From assembly GCA_903813345.2 (NCBI GenBank), contig CAIIXF020000010.1:7865169-7929168 (forward strand): a stretch of 64,000 nt of DNA. The letters are read 5' to 3'. This DNA comes from Owenia fusiformis (taxonomy: Eukaryota; Annelida; Polychaeta; Sabellida; Oweniidae). Of the stretch, positions 13,701 through 32,269 are shown piece after piece. The position numbers were made by a program, and so were the translations under genes. The notes under the pieces were generated by a model, which was not told the origin of the DNA, searched no databases, and saw only the letters and a list, made by a program, of their open reading frames with translations. Within the stretch, counting starts at the first letter, position 1; every line of letters starts with the position of its first letter.

Positions 13701-16700
13701 ACATAAAAACATTTCTACCTTTAAGAAATTGATTTTCTTGAGTTTTACATTGCACTGCATTAGAAATACTTTGTAGTTCACAGGCAAGCTTTTCCTTGTC
13801 TGGAAACTCTGTAAACCTGTAATAAAAAATGTTCATTTTATGTTTCTTTTATATGTTTATTTGATGATAAATATCTACATGTAATTCACAGCTGAAGCTT
13901 CATTTCTTCAGAGACCAGGATCCTTTTTAACTCATCATTTCCATCAAATTGAAATCAGATCATTCATCCATTGCTGTTATCTATAATATATTAATAAATA
14001 TTACTTTTAAAGAGGAATTACATGTAGCTTGCTCTATGGCTATCTAATATTAGCAATAGTTTATGTACTACATAGGTTGGTCCTTACTAGACTCTGATTT
14101 GGGGCTAGTGAGGGCAGACAAGGAGAGCAGATTTTAAGCTAGACTACAAATTGCTTGATATCTTTACTGAGTCACATTTATTGAGTTATCTAACTACTGT
14201 ATAATAACTATACCCAGCTGTATAACTATGGCAACTGTTTGTTAAACTTACATTTCTTCCAAAAGCCTCGCTGCTTCCTTTGTGTCTTGTTCAGCCTTTG
14301 CAATGCCATAAGCCTCAAACTGAAAACAGACAATTTTTGAGAATTGTTGGAAATCTTAATTCAACTTCTCATAATATGGACTGGCAATAGGGTTGAGGTA
14401 AATGTACATGTAGTTCTGCATGTTCAGAAATTTTAATGGCTTCCTGAGAGAGTAGTTTCTGTTAGCTTTGGAATCTCACTAAGTCATAAATTTTCCACAA
14501 TAATAACTCTGAATATACAGGTATGTTATTCAAATCATTTGGCAAATCTCCATTGATGGAATGTTAAAATTCTTGGTTTATTTGTTCAACAACCAAAATG
14601 TTCATGATTAATTTCAATATGGACATAAACAGAATCATTCAAATAGTATTTCATTCGAGTTTTAGACAGATTTAAATGTAATGACCTATAGCATAGCCAG
14701 GATGAGGCAGATCAGGGGCTTGCCTTGCCACTTTTTTAACATCATTTGAGAAATATTCCTCTATCAATGATGAATTGTAAATTACTTAATTGTGCATAAA
14801 AAGGATTATCATTGTGTTCTTCTCTTGCCAACATTGAACTTAGTTCATATTTTAATGGAGTTTTATAAGTATAACTACATGTATCGTTCATATTTCAGAG
14901 GAATGATTTACATTTGTATTTCTGACTGAGTTTCATACATGTAGCCTCTAGAGTCTATTTCACTGTATAATTGCGTCAGTAAAACCTAAAAATTAAGAAA
15001 TCAAAATATCATTATGCAATAATATATGGAAAAATACATTCCTATTGTACATGAATGACATTTGTATATCTTGGATTGCTTCTAGTTTAGCTAATAAAGT
15101 GTGTGGCCTCTATATTTGGATGCTTCTCTGCCATGTTATTTTCAATAAGATTAACATGGCTGAAATTCTTCAAATTAGAAGAGGGCACAGGCTTATTGCA
15201 CAAAAAACTAAAAAATCTGAAATATACAAATGTCATTCATGTACAATATGAATATACTTTTCCATATATTATTGCACAATGGTCTCCCGATTTCTTATTT
15301 TTGGGGTTCTACTGACGCAATAAAACAGTGAAATGGACTCTACAGTTTGGAACCAGAACAACGGCAACGCCAAAGCGTAGCGAATCCCATCGAACAGAAA
15401 TGGCTGGCATTTTTACCAACGAGGCGCAAATAGCATAAAACAACACACCAGAAAGGCCACCATTTTCAAAATGGTTGCTCACTAGCCAAGTTGTCATCAG
15501 AAGAAATAATATCCTTTTAATTAGCCACCTCTAAAATTTTTGAAAAATCGCACACGTACTTGTAAAATAACACACATAAAAATGGTGGCCATTTTTCAAA
15601 ATGGCCAACTACTCCCCAAAGTTTTATTAGACAATGTGCCAGGCTTAAAGTATTCACATGTCAAATATGAACAAAATCGCTCCACTACTTTTCGAGTTAT
15701 AGTAAAATACGTTAAAAAAATTTTCAAAATGGCCGCCTTCTACCAAAAGTGTCATAGGACAGTGTGCCATGCTTATAGTATTCACATACCAAATATGAAC
15801 AAAATCGCTCCACTACTTTTCGAGTTAAAGTAAAATGCGTTAAAATGGCGGCCATTTTTCAAAATGGCCGCCTTCTATCAAAAGTGTCATAGGACAGTGT
15901 GCCATGCTTATAGTATTCACATACCAAATATGAACAAAATCGCTCCACTACTTTTCAAGTTATAGTAAAATACGTTAAAATGGTGGCCATTTTTCAAAAT
16001 GGCCGCCTTCTACCAAAAGTGTCTTTAGACAGTGTGCAATGCTTATAGTATTCACATACCAAATATGAACAAAATCGCTCCACTATTTTTTGAGTTACAG
16101 CCAAAATCGTAAAATGACGAGTAAAGGCCGCCATTTTTCAAGATGGCTGCCATGTGCTTCTTTAATATCTACATTTGTAGCATTATTAATGTCCTTTATA
16201 ATTTTTTTACATTTAAAACATATTGCTATTACAGTTTTACATATAGCACCTAAATTACTGTAAAATCCTCACTTAAATGGCCGCCATTTTGAAATGAGCG
16301 GCCATTTTGAAAATCGGCTTTCGAGCAGAACTTCTACCCCCATAGGGTATATGTGTACAAAATATGAACAAAATTGGTCCAACGGTATTTGAGTTATTGC
16401 CCGGACGGACGGACAGACGGACGGACGGACGGACGTACGGACGGACGGACGGACGGACGGACGGACGGACGGAGGCGTTCCCTATATCCCTCCGAACTTC
16501 GTTCGATGGGATAACAAAATAAATGACAGGTGGATTTTCTACAACCATATCCAAACCATGGTGTTTTGAAAGCCCTATAGTCTCAAATATTGTCTAGATA
16601 CATATCCCTTAAAATTTATATATTTAACATTTTGTATACTGTCATGCACTGATGTATGACCTCTTGAAAATTCTCTTATTTTTAACATGGGAAATCCTCA

Positions 16701-17439
16701 CTTCAGCAAATCCATGTGTCATTATTTTTGTTCCAAACTGTAGTTTAGAATCTGAATAATGGAAATGTTGTAACATAGCCAGGATTTTATGCCATTGACG
16801 ACCAGAGGCACCTCTGCTGTAACAAGCCAGATACTGGACATGAAAGGGAATGAGCTGAAGTCAATGCCCCATGTACAGAACATGTAGGAATCAAATCTAG
16901 GACCTTACGCTCGATAGACCTAAAGCTACTGCCGACCCAGATGGATTGTAGTAGCAACTTGTTATCAAAGGTCATTACACTATCCCCCCAAAGAAGATGC
17001 CGCCACTGTCAACCAGGATATACATAAGTGTGAGTCCCATTTCTGACACTATAATGACACAAGGCTCATCAGGGGAGCTGCAGTGTAAAAACCTAAAGAT
17101 GCTGTACATCAAAGTGAGTGTGCGAAATTCAATTCCCCGTGAGGGACATTTATTTATTCAGCTTATAACTCCATTACTGACTACTCCTAAGGCTACACTT
17201 GTACTGTACTGTAACTACAGTGTAGGGTAAACTTTCAATTATTCCCGGGTGAAATTATTTCTGAATTTGTCCTAAAATCTCTTATGTCGTACCTGTATTG
17301 AGAAGTTTTTCGGAAAGAGCGTTCTAGCAGTAAGGAGCCATGCTTTGGAAGCATATGGATCTGTAGTTAAACATTGTCTTGCACGATTAACAAGCCAAGT
17401 TTCAGTGTTTTCTTCATTTTTCATTTCAACGTCCTCCAT
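1773..17439 (-). CDS. INTS10: Integrator complex subunit 10 (INTS10), 14 exons, 3' part outside window
   Basis: INTS10 is a scaffold/accessory subunit of Integrator, the nuclear complex that cleaves snRNA 3' ends and attenuates RNA polymerase II. Exons on the minus strand, all with AG/GT borders and matching phases: 17439-17293 (start), 14319-14252, 13816-13719, 13517-13378, 13120-13039, 12749-12594, 12406-12226, 12046-11910, 11702-11621, 4820-4675, 4477-4395, 3899-3834, 2746-2693, 1943-1773. They encode 537 codons. From memory of human INTS10 (about 710 aa) several stretches align: [17 protein letters not shown] near the N-terminus, [46 protein letters not shown] (human DLMSPSK), [38 protein letters not shown]. 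The start is the first ATG, 49 codons before the first donor. About 160 C-terminal residues are missing to the left. Intron 9 (4821-11620) carries a large repeat element. No break was seen. Confidence 0.93.
2223..2331. mobile_element. small MITE-like inverted repeat
   Basis: A segment of about 110 bp in an INTS10 intron is bounded by CATAGGCGTAGCC on the left and, inverted, CAGGGGCGTAG on the right. The 'GTAGCCAGGGG' end resembles other elements of this window near 42.0, 49.2 and 52.4 kb ('CTGGCTACG' ends). It has no coding potential. Confidence 0.35.
3178..3533. repeat. two diverged tandem copies, unit 178 bp
   Basis: TTTTGATATTTTTACAT begins a unit at 3178 and again at 3356. The two ~178 bp copies share the following TTTAAATG, CTTTTGAATAT and GATATTTCTAT segments with moderate divergence. 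They are intronic (INTS10) and noncoding. The rest of 2747-3833 shows nothing recognisable. Confidence 0.6.
4600..4667. mobile_element. Tc1/mariner-type mini-MITE next to an INTS10 splice donor
   Basis: A 64 bp element with ends CAGAGTGGTCCAAA and (inverted) CAGGGTGGTCCAAA, flanked by TA on both sides, as expected for a mariner-type target duplication. It lies at intron positions +8 onward of the intron that follows INTS10 exon 10, whose donor GT is at 4674-4673. No transposase is present. Confidence 0.65.
5281..6453 (+). repeat. left arm: four ~350 bp subrepeats
   Basis: The landmark GACTTTAATTCATAACTTT and close variants recurs at about 5306, 5655, 6002 and 6334. Every unit has a G-rich boundary (GGGGGGTC type), a TTTTTTCACCAAAATTTATG segment, an octamer-bearing GCTAATTTGCATAATTTAAC segment and CATCTATATATGTATAA. 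Units are about 80-90% alike by eye. Each unit contains ATTTGCAT, a POU-factor octamer. Confidence 0.75.
6456..6880 (-). mobile_element. 3' end of a LINE, zinc-knuckle tail of the reverse transcriptase
   Basis: On the minus strand 6835-6725 reads [13 protein letters not shown], then [12 protein letters not shown]. This is the C-x-C...E-T-E-x-H-F...C pattern at the C-terminus of many LINE ORF2 proteins. The tail reaches an (AGT)n run at 6456-6467, probably the 3' microsatellite tail. It is a strongly 5'-truncated copy inside the interior of the large inverted-repeat element. Confidence 0.55.
7092..7196 (+). pseudogene. decayed cysteine-rich (CXC-like) domain fragment
   Basis: Frame from 7092 reads [14 protein letters not shown], one stop, then [20 protein letters not shown]. 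The spacing C-x-C-K...C...C-S-C-x(5)-C-x(3)-C resembles the CXC zinc-binding motif of tesmin/TSO1-type proteins and of C-terminal tails in some invertebrate transposon proteins. The interrupting stop and lack of flanking conserved sequence make it a relic. It may be the coding remnant of the element around it. Confidence 0.35.
7700..9310. mobile_element. non-autonomous element carrying (ATT)n and a pentanucleotide satellite
   Basis: The left end is a hairpin, AGACTCCAGATG/ATCTGGAGTCT (7713-7739), followed by TATTGTTTTCGTCAG and an (ATT)n-rich run (7760-7800). The right end has AATCTGGAGTCTGAAATTG and AGTCTAGTTAT near 9260-9303, an inverted partner of the left tip. Between them are about 470 bp of unique sequence (7805-8290) and then a long satellite. 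There is no coding capacity. It is nested inside the larger inverted-repeat element. Confidence 0.6.
8320..9252. repeat. degenerate (CTATC/CTTCC)n satellite interspersed with a 19 bp minisatellite
   Basis: A long run of TATCC/TTCCT-type pentamers runs from about 8320 to 9110. It is interrupted at about 8490 by a switch to the complementary strand (GGAAGGATAGGATA), which makes a local perfect hairpin. A 19 bp unit CTTATTCTGGATGACTCGG is inserted singly or in runs at 8577-8600, 8829-8905 and 9159-9252. Frames through it (up to 109 codons) are repeat artefacts. Confidence 0.85.
9350..9830 (-). mobile_element. 5'-truncated LINE, C-terminal end of the reverse transcriptase ORF
   Basis: The minus strand reads [18 protein letters not shown], then [20 protein letters not shown], and after a +/-1 shift near 9560 [12 protein letters not shown] and [14 protein letters not shown], then stop (about 9465). 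The YNTR-K...F-LP...WN-LP signature is the usual end of ORF2 in CR1-like LINEs. A 3' UTR of about 120 bp follows to about 9350. It is a dead, truncated copy in the interior of the large inverted-repeat element. Confidence 0.7.
9840..11400 (-). repeat. right arm: five ~350 bp subrepeats, inverse of left arm
   Basis: The inverse landmark TTATGAATTAAAGT and variants occurs at about 9945, 10287, 10638, 10975 and 11322, giving a period of 337-351 bp. Each unit has a C-rich boundary (the CCCCCCCCC runs at 9976 and 10315) and TTATGCAAATTAGCTTATTT, with an octamer in each orientation in the better-kept copies. The right arm has five units and the left four, so the arms changed copy number separately. 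Confidence 0.75.
13817..14948. other. INTS10 introns around exon 2, nothing else recognised
   Basis: Apart from INTS10 exon 2 (14252-14319) this stretch is AT-rich intron. I see no repeats with clear ends and no conserved frame. Confidence 0.45.
14949..15342. mobile_element. 394 bp foldback MITE in INTS10 intron 1
   Basis: The two halves are inverse: TAGAGTCTATTTCACTGTA at the left tip and, inverted, TAGAGTCCATTTCACTGTT at the right. Both continue with TTGCGTCAGTA, then TGCAATAATATATGGAAAA and GTACATGAATGACATTTGTA. The whole forms one long hairpin with a loop of about 90 bp. No transposase and no clear target duplication. Confidence 0.75.
15380..16515. mobile_element. element with ~130 bp tandem repeats and a (CGGA)n run
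   Basis: Near both ends is a short inverted match: GAATCCCATCGAAC (about 15385) and GTTCGATGGGATAAC (16501-16515). Inside, a unit starting near TATTCACATACCAAATATGA repeats at about 15652, 15779, 15916 and 16052 (127-137 bp period). Each has ATCGCTCCACTA and inverted pairs of GGCCATTTT/AAAATGGCC. A (CGGA)n microsatellite occupies 16403-16472. Noncoding; it sits in INTS10 intron 1. Confidence 0.6.
16780..16945 (-). repeat. degenerate tRNA-derived SINE head
   Basis: On the minus strand GTAGCTTTAGGTCTATCGAG is followed by GGTCCTAGATTTGATTCC, like a tRNA A-box/T-arm B-box pair (consensus GGTTCGANNCC) with substitutions in the B box. No cloverleaf can be formed with confidence, so I call it a decayed SINE. 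Confidence 0.35.
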
Positions 17440-17698
17440 CTTGAAATTTGTACGTGCGCAACGAGAATGCGCAGATTTTATACCTCTAATTGTTGAATTC
17501 CTAAAATAAAATAGAAAGTGACAATGTTGAAATGTTTCGAGGAGTGTATCATAGATTCCCTCGGGAAAATTTCAAAAAGAACAATTGTCTTAAAGCTGAG
17601 GAACTATGAGTTCAATTATAACCGGAAGCCGAATATATTGTACTTCCGGCTTGATGAAATTGCTTGCATTCCGCCAACATTTTAGAACTTTTGCAAAA
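17440..17698. promoter_or_regulatory. bidirectional promoter shared by INTS10 and PCBD
   Basis: Only 259 bp separate the INTS10 start codon (minus, 17439) from the PCBD start codon (plus, 17699). The interval has an inverted pair of ETS-type sites, ACCGGAAGC at 17621 and ACTTCCGGC at 17642, and an NRF-1-like double GCGCA near 17455-17473 (GTGCGCAACG and ATGCGCAG). There is no TATA box. These are usual features of housekeeping divergent promoters; their use here is inferred. Confidence 0.65.
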
Positions 17699-25332
<7,634 letters not shown>

Positions 25333-25376
25333 ATTAGTCTACTTCTTCAATACAATAACCATTCCTCACAGGGCCC

Positions 25377-25382
25377 AATAAA
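25377..25382 (+). terminator. polyadenylation signal of PCBD
   Basis: AATAAA 45 bp after the PCBD stop codon; the first canonical signal downstream. Confidence 0.7.
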
Positions 25383-25636
25383 ATATACAGAGTTGAACCA
25401 CTGCAATGGACATCTGATTTATATAGGGTTATACACATTGAGCCTGTATTAATTTACTTGACCATTGGTTGGAATACTATCCTTAGTCTATTATGACTTG
25501 TAACTGTAACTGAAAAGAATCATGAATTAAATATTAATCATTTTGTAATGTTATGATAAATCATTGTTAAAAAGAGTGGAATTTGGAGTGAGGGTTCGAG
25601 AATATTTTTTCTAGTCAAAATGATCTGTTATTCTCT

Positions 25637-25950
25637 TTTATCGTATGATCTGTAAAATGAAGCCTTCTGATTTGGTCAGTTCTTGCGCTGTACCAATCTG
25701 TATTGCTACTGAGATTGTCCGCATTGATCATCTCCGTCGCAGTACAGAAAATATTGGTACGGAGGGGACATTCTCAGTAGCAATACAGAGGATCACACGA
25801 TAAAAACGTTATAGAATGATTTGAAGTGTAATACAGGATATATTCTGTCTCGATATTCTGTATTAGCACTCGACTTTGTCTCGTTCCAATACAGAATTTC
25901 TTGAGCAGAATATATCCTGTATTGCACTTCAAATCATTCAATAACTTATA
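25637..25950. mobile_element. double-hairpin foldback element 3' of PCBD
   Basis: Two adjacent palindromes. The first pairs TTTATCGTATGATC and CTGTATTGCTACTGAGA with their inverses (TCTCAGTAGCAATACAG, GATCACACGATAAAA). The second pairs GAATGATTTGAAGTGTAATA and CAGGATATATTCTG with CAGAATATATCCTGTATTG and CACTTCAAATCATTC. Each stem is 40-55 bp. Confidence 0.7.
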
Positions 25951-27840
25951 GTATTATTTTCTTGTTTTATTTAGAATATGCTGTGATATGGGCCCTGTTC
26001 ATTTGTTTTAGTTATAGGGACATTTAATCAAATATTGCATAAGGTGCATAGAATCTTTGACCCTCAACTTTGATAGGTTAACTAATAGGATCTTTCTACG
26101 CTTGACAATGTCGACATACATATTGTTATTGAAGAATGGATTCAAGAGGTGTATGTAATATATATATGTAATGAGTGATATTATCAGAAGCAGCTACATG
26201 TCATGATCTGCATACTTATGCTATTTATTGTGTAGCCTAGGGGCCTACCAAAATAAGTTTAGAAATAAGGGATCCTTGGAATAAGACTAATTGTTTATAG
26301 GGATTGGTTTACATAGATTGAAGCTTCAGCTTATATTTTAAGAAGATTTATCAGGAGAGTGCATTTAATATATTGCCTTCGCACCTTGCAATTTTTGACA
26401 TAATATAAAGTTATTCTGAAACATGACAGTTTTTCTATGCACTGGCCAATTTTGCCAAACATACTGACATACTCAATACACCAAAATATCAATATTTGTG
26501 ACAGGATGTGCCATTCTTATTACAGATCTTCTTGGTTTTCCTTGCTTACATGGCTTATATCCAGACATTAGCTAGTACATATTGGAATGAATGTCAGTGC
26601 TTATGCCATACTCTCACAGACTTACACTATGTAATGTACTTGACAATGTTATCAGGTTATTGTGTACTCATCAGCCAATCACTGCCATGACACCTGTATT
26701 TTGTTCATCTTTATAGAATAAATTCTTAGATATGCCAAAGAGTATAAATGATTTCTATGAAAAATAAAAATTTATTTATGCATAGTAAATTAGATAGAAA
26801 AAATTATTGTTTGTTGTTCAGTGTCTTAACTACAATTTACTTGAGTGCGCTCCTTAGTGATCTTTAAATAACCTCTGCTGCACTAAGGTTCCAATACACC
26901 ATTGGAAAGCTGGGAGAGTCAGTTTTAAGAATCTAACCTCCATTCGAATTTTTACTGAGTGCAAAATTAGGTATAAACCCTTTCATCATCAAGGGGTAAA
27001 ATAAAGGAATCAATCATGCTTTTTCAATCAAAATATGTTTTGACAATCAGTTTCTATTTTCAATTTAAATGACCACAACAACAAAAAACAAAATATCCAT
27101 GAACACAATGCCAAGTTTCTTTTTTACATCATAATTTTTCATATAAAACAAGGAGAATGTTCTTAAATTACACAAAGGATATATTTGTGTCACCATGATC
27201 AGTTGCGTGACTGCTCCTCTCCTTACTTTATATGTGGGTGGGAGGCCAGGGTGGTTGTATTGTATGTGTAATATTATCTCAAAAGTACCAACATTTTTTG
27301 AAGATGGATCTCTAAAAATTTATTAGTTTTCAATAAAATCTGCATATTTTAATATGAATTTCTTCTTCTTTTGCAGTTTTGTATAAATGAATTTTGGGGG
27401 AAACTTTTGCAATATTACCAATTTCTACCCTTCAAAATTGGCAAACTATTTATCTAAAATCCAGTTTTTCTAAAAAAAACTGAACTCAATTGAACATTGT
27501 TTTTCTATTAAACCAATTATTGATAACAGTATATAAAATACACGGTCCTTTATGTAATGGTCACTGATTGACAACAATTTATTTAATGTGAACATTGTTT
27601 GTATATATTTTATAAAATTGTTTTTGTGAACATTTTTTGTTTTTTAGTGCAATTGTTTTTGTTCCTCCGTACGCAGGGCTCCAAAATCCAGAATACCTTC
27701 TGGAGGGAAGCATTCTGAACATCTGCTTAGGAGGATGCAAAATACAACATTTTCTCAGACCTCTCAATATTACAGAAAGGAAATTAGTTTGGTTCATTTA
27801 ACATGTTTAACAAAAAAAAAATATATATATATATATAAAA
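25951..27840. other. intergenic, no gene recognised
   Basis: AT-rich spacer between PCBD and the histone cluster. Short frames carry no motifs. A (TA)n run (27821-27835) lies directly before the H3 pseudogene. Confidence 0.5.
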
Positions 27841-28286
<446 letters not shown>

Positions 28287-28373
28287 TGATGTTTTATGAA
28301 TTATAGGCTGTTGGTGTGATTGTGTTCTGCGAATTTTATGGTTCAATTACTCGAGAAATCTCAGGACTTCAAA

Positions 28374-28742
28374 ATGGCACCCAAAGCAGCAAGCAAAGGA
28401 AGCAAGAAGGCGGTCAAGTCAAAAAGACCAGCCGGAGGAGACAAGAAACGCCGAAGGAAGAGGAGGGAATCCTACAGCATCTACGTGTACAAAGTCATGA
28501 AACAAGTGCACCCCGACACTGGAATTTCCAGCAAGGCCATGAGCATCATGAATAGCTTCGTCAACGACATCTTCGAGCGTATCGCCGGGGAAGCGTCCCG
28601 TCTCGCCCACTACAACAAGCGATCAACCATCACCAGCAGAGAGGTACAGACTGCCGTCCGTCTCCTTTTGCCCGGTGAGTTGGCTAAGCACGCCGTCAGC
28701 GAGGGCACCAAGGCTGTCACCAAGTACACCAGCTCCAAATAA
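28374..28742 (+). CDS. H2B: histone H2B, copy 1 (likely promoterless duplicate)
   Basis: An uninterrupted 122 aa H2B: lysine-rich tail [20 protein letters not shown], then the histone fold with [36 protein letters not shown] and the C-terminal helix [15 protein letters not shown], ending KYTSSK. The protein is identical to copy 2 at 34536. I chose the ATG that starts MAPK because upstream in-frame ATGs lie in the 5' UTR and do not match the family. Homology to copy 2 starts only at 28346, 28 bp before the ATG; upstream is the 3' flank of the H3 pseudogene. The octamer, CCAAT and TATA boxes of copy 2 are absent here, so expression is doubtful. It has its own stem-loop. Confidence 0.95.
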   Translation: MAPKAASKGSKKAVKSKRPAGGDKKRRRKRRESYSIYVYKVMKQVHPDTGISSKAMSIMNSFVNDIFERIAGEASRLAHYNKRSTITSREVQTAVRLLLPGELAKHAVSEGTKAVTKYTSSK

Positions 28743-28771
28743 ACTGTCAAGTTTATGTCTACAACACACAA

Positions 28772-28787
28772 GGTCCTTCTCAGGACC
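28772..28787 (+). terminator. histone 3' stem-loop (H2B copy 1)
   Basis: GGTCCTTCTCAGGACC, 30 bp after the stop, followed by ACAAAAGAGAT as the probable U7 target. Confidence 0.92.
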
Positions 28788-29099
28788 ACCTTTTACTTAC
28801 AAAAGAGATATTACGTTTATGAATTAATTGATCTAATAACCTTGTCATATAATTTCGTCACGTCTGGAATGTTTGTATGTGTGGATAGAATTGCGTTCGG
28901 TTGTCTCGGGTTAGGTAACTGATTATAATGTTAAAAGTGAGTAGGTTAAGCACGTCTGTCGGGTCGTCTCAAACAAACGGCGAGATATTGCCATATAGTG
29001 CAATTGACAGATTTATGCATGCTTACGATGTATCAATTTGCCCCTGTCATACGAAATTTACAAAATATAAGAATTGTGTGAATGTTTCTCGCGTGAAAT

Positions 29100-29792
29100 A
29101 TCGCCCCGTTTCCCCCATTTTCCTGCAATCCGATCACCACAAAAGTGGTACCACTCGGAAAGCTATCGTTTCCTGCCGGACAATGGTGCCATCGTTTTAG
29201 GAATCCGTCCTGAAACAACGGAGGTAGAGGCGGAAACAAGTGACATTTCTAAAAAGTCAGTTCGGAGTCGAAAAAGTGGATTGGGGCTGCAGGAAAACCG
29301 ACCAATCACAAGGCCCGATTTCTCAGTATTTCTTAAGTGATTCTTCAGATTCCCAGAAACGTCTTCACGCTAGAATTTCACCTATCTATCAAAGATGGAT
29401 CGCTTTAAGAGTGATACCATCGGAAAGCTGGTAATATCAGCTTCACGATGACATTATTCTTTTGGAAATCCACCGAAAAACGGCGGAGAAAAAGACAAAT
29501 AAGTGCCATTTCTAAAACGTCGAGTTTGGAGAGCTAAAGTGGATTGGGACTGCAAGAAAGCCGACCAATCAGAACGCAGCATTTCTTATGTGAAACTTGG
29601 AATTCGAGAAATCGTCTTTACTCTCAATTTCATGCGTTTTCTCGCAAACTGATCATAACCAAAGTGGTACCATCGGAAAGCTATCGTTACGAGTCAAACA
29701 ATGGTCTCATTTGTTTAGAAATCCGTCCACAGACAGCGGAGTTATAGAACGATAAATGCCATTTCTTAAACAGCCAGTTTAGAATCGGAAAA

Positions 29793-29812
<20 letters not shown>
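29100..29812 (+). promoter_or_regulatory. three tandem ~260 bp promoter-like modules upstream of H4
   Basis: Three diverged copies share, in order, a segment like AAAGTGGTACCA/GATACCATCGGAAAGCT, then AATCCGTCC or AATCCACCG, then CGGAGNTAG/CGGAGAAAA, TGCCATTTCTNAAA and the motif GTGGATTNNGRCTGCAR. Motif copies are at 29276-29292, 29539-29555 and 29793-29809. The first two are followed by GACCAATCA (CCAAT) but by no gene; the third lies upstream of H4. The first two modules recur after H2B copy 2 (motifs at 35438 and 35701). Confidence 0.65.
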
Positions 29813-30394
<582 letters not shown>

Positions 30395-30829
30395 CTTGCT
30401 TGCGTATTATTGGTAATAGAGGTCCCATCTAAAATCGTATCTAGGGTTTGTGTGATAGGCTTTCATAGTTTAATAGCCCCTATTGTCTTGCCCCGTAGAC
30501 ATTTAGATGATTAGCTCCATCGAATTCTTGATACCGGGCCGATGTCTGCGTGTTGTAAGACTGATAACGGTCGACTAAAAATTACCCCCTACATGCAATT
30601 TGTCGAAATCCAACGGTCACTTTGAAAGCTGTTTTTCTTGTATTTTTCGACGCCCAATCGCCATGAATCATCTAGTGAGTGACAGAACTTTCAATTATCT
30701 TTAAGATGAGTACCAACAAAACGACGTTGGTGTTTAGACAGTGATAGAAATCAACGATTTTCTAAGACAGGTAGGGCAAAAAATCATTTTCGTTTCAGCA
30801 TTTTGTTTTGCGACACTTTCGCCTAAAAA

Positions 30830-31455
<626 letters not shown>

Positions 31456-31483
31456 GAAGCCACCTTCCTCCAACTCAACACAA

Positions 31484-31499
31484 GGTCCTTCTCAGGACC
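31484..31499 (+). terminator. histone 3' stem-loop (H3)
   Basis: GGTCCTTCTCAGGACC, 28 bp after the stop, with TTTCAAAAGAGACG as the U7-type element. Confidence 0.93.
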
Positions 31500-31589
31500 A
31501 CCTTTTACTTTCAAAAGAGACGTTGATGTTTTATGAATTATAGGCTACTGTTGTGTGATTGTGTTCTGTGAATGTGTGTGTTGATCGAA

Positions 31590-32269
31590 GAGTTCAAGCC
31601 AGGCTCGCTAATCTACTGTAATTTTTTATATTAGGGAGGGTGATAAACAAACATAGGCTACACATGTCTGTCAATCGTCTAGCCTATTGATCAGTTGTGT
31701 AAATTGTTGAAGTCCAGGCTTCTATCTGCGTGCATTCAATTTCTTCGATGCGATGCGATTCATTGATTCGTGTTTGGTACATATGACACGGCGATGGCAT
31801 CATGCTGAAATATGGGGAGGGGGTTGTCTGGGGAGGAGAGATCGATGGTTTGCTTGCTCGGCGCTATCAGTCTCATGTTGATGTTTCGACTGCCTCTTAA
31901 AGTACATTTTCGATCCACCTGCCATCTTTCTTTAAGATGTGAAGCTGTTTGCAGGCAAATTCTTACTAGAGGCATGACTGGAAGAATTGTTTTGTCAGGA
32001 GTTTTGATTGTTTTTACCTGTGTTTGTGACTGAACTACAGGATAAGTATTATGTTTAGACAAAAACAACAGGGAAACAATGCAGTCTTATGTGTAAGCTT
32101 AGTTAATCCCTCAGTGACAAGAGAGTTTAATTTATGTTGAATCCCACATTGGCTCACTATGGAGAAGTCTCTCCATATACTTGCTATACCAATATTTCTT
32201 GATCTATCAATCAATTGATGTTTGCTTGAATAATATCCAATATATATTTCTATCTAATTTGTGTTTTCA
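31590..32269. other. histone spacer, unique part
   Basis: AT-rich spacer between H3 and the tandem repeats. No H1 gene or small RNA gene was recognised. Short frames on both strands have no motif. Confidence 0.45.

Larger units (their letters stand above)
28346..29599 (+). repeat. 1254 bp duplicated block, left copy
   Basis: Matches 34508-35761 at a constant offset of 6162 bp. It holds the last 28 bp of the H2B 5' UTR, H2B, the stem-loop and about 860 bp of downstream sequence. Differences were seen only near the left end. The left border falls in the H2B 5' UTR; at the right border copy 1 continues into the H4 promoter and copy 2 does not. Confidence 0.95.

Noticed and set aside
28419-28610. 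63-codon minus-strand ORF, repeated at 34581-34772
   Set aside because: Antisense shadow of H2B; it recurs because H2B is duplicated.
28928-29340. 90- and 88-codon ORFs after H2B, repeated after copy 2
   Set aside because: They recur exactly only because the block is duplicated, and they run across the promoter modules; no protein features.
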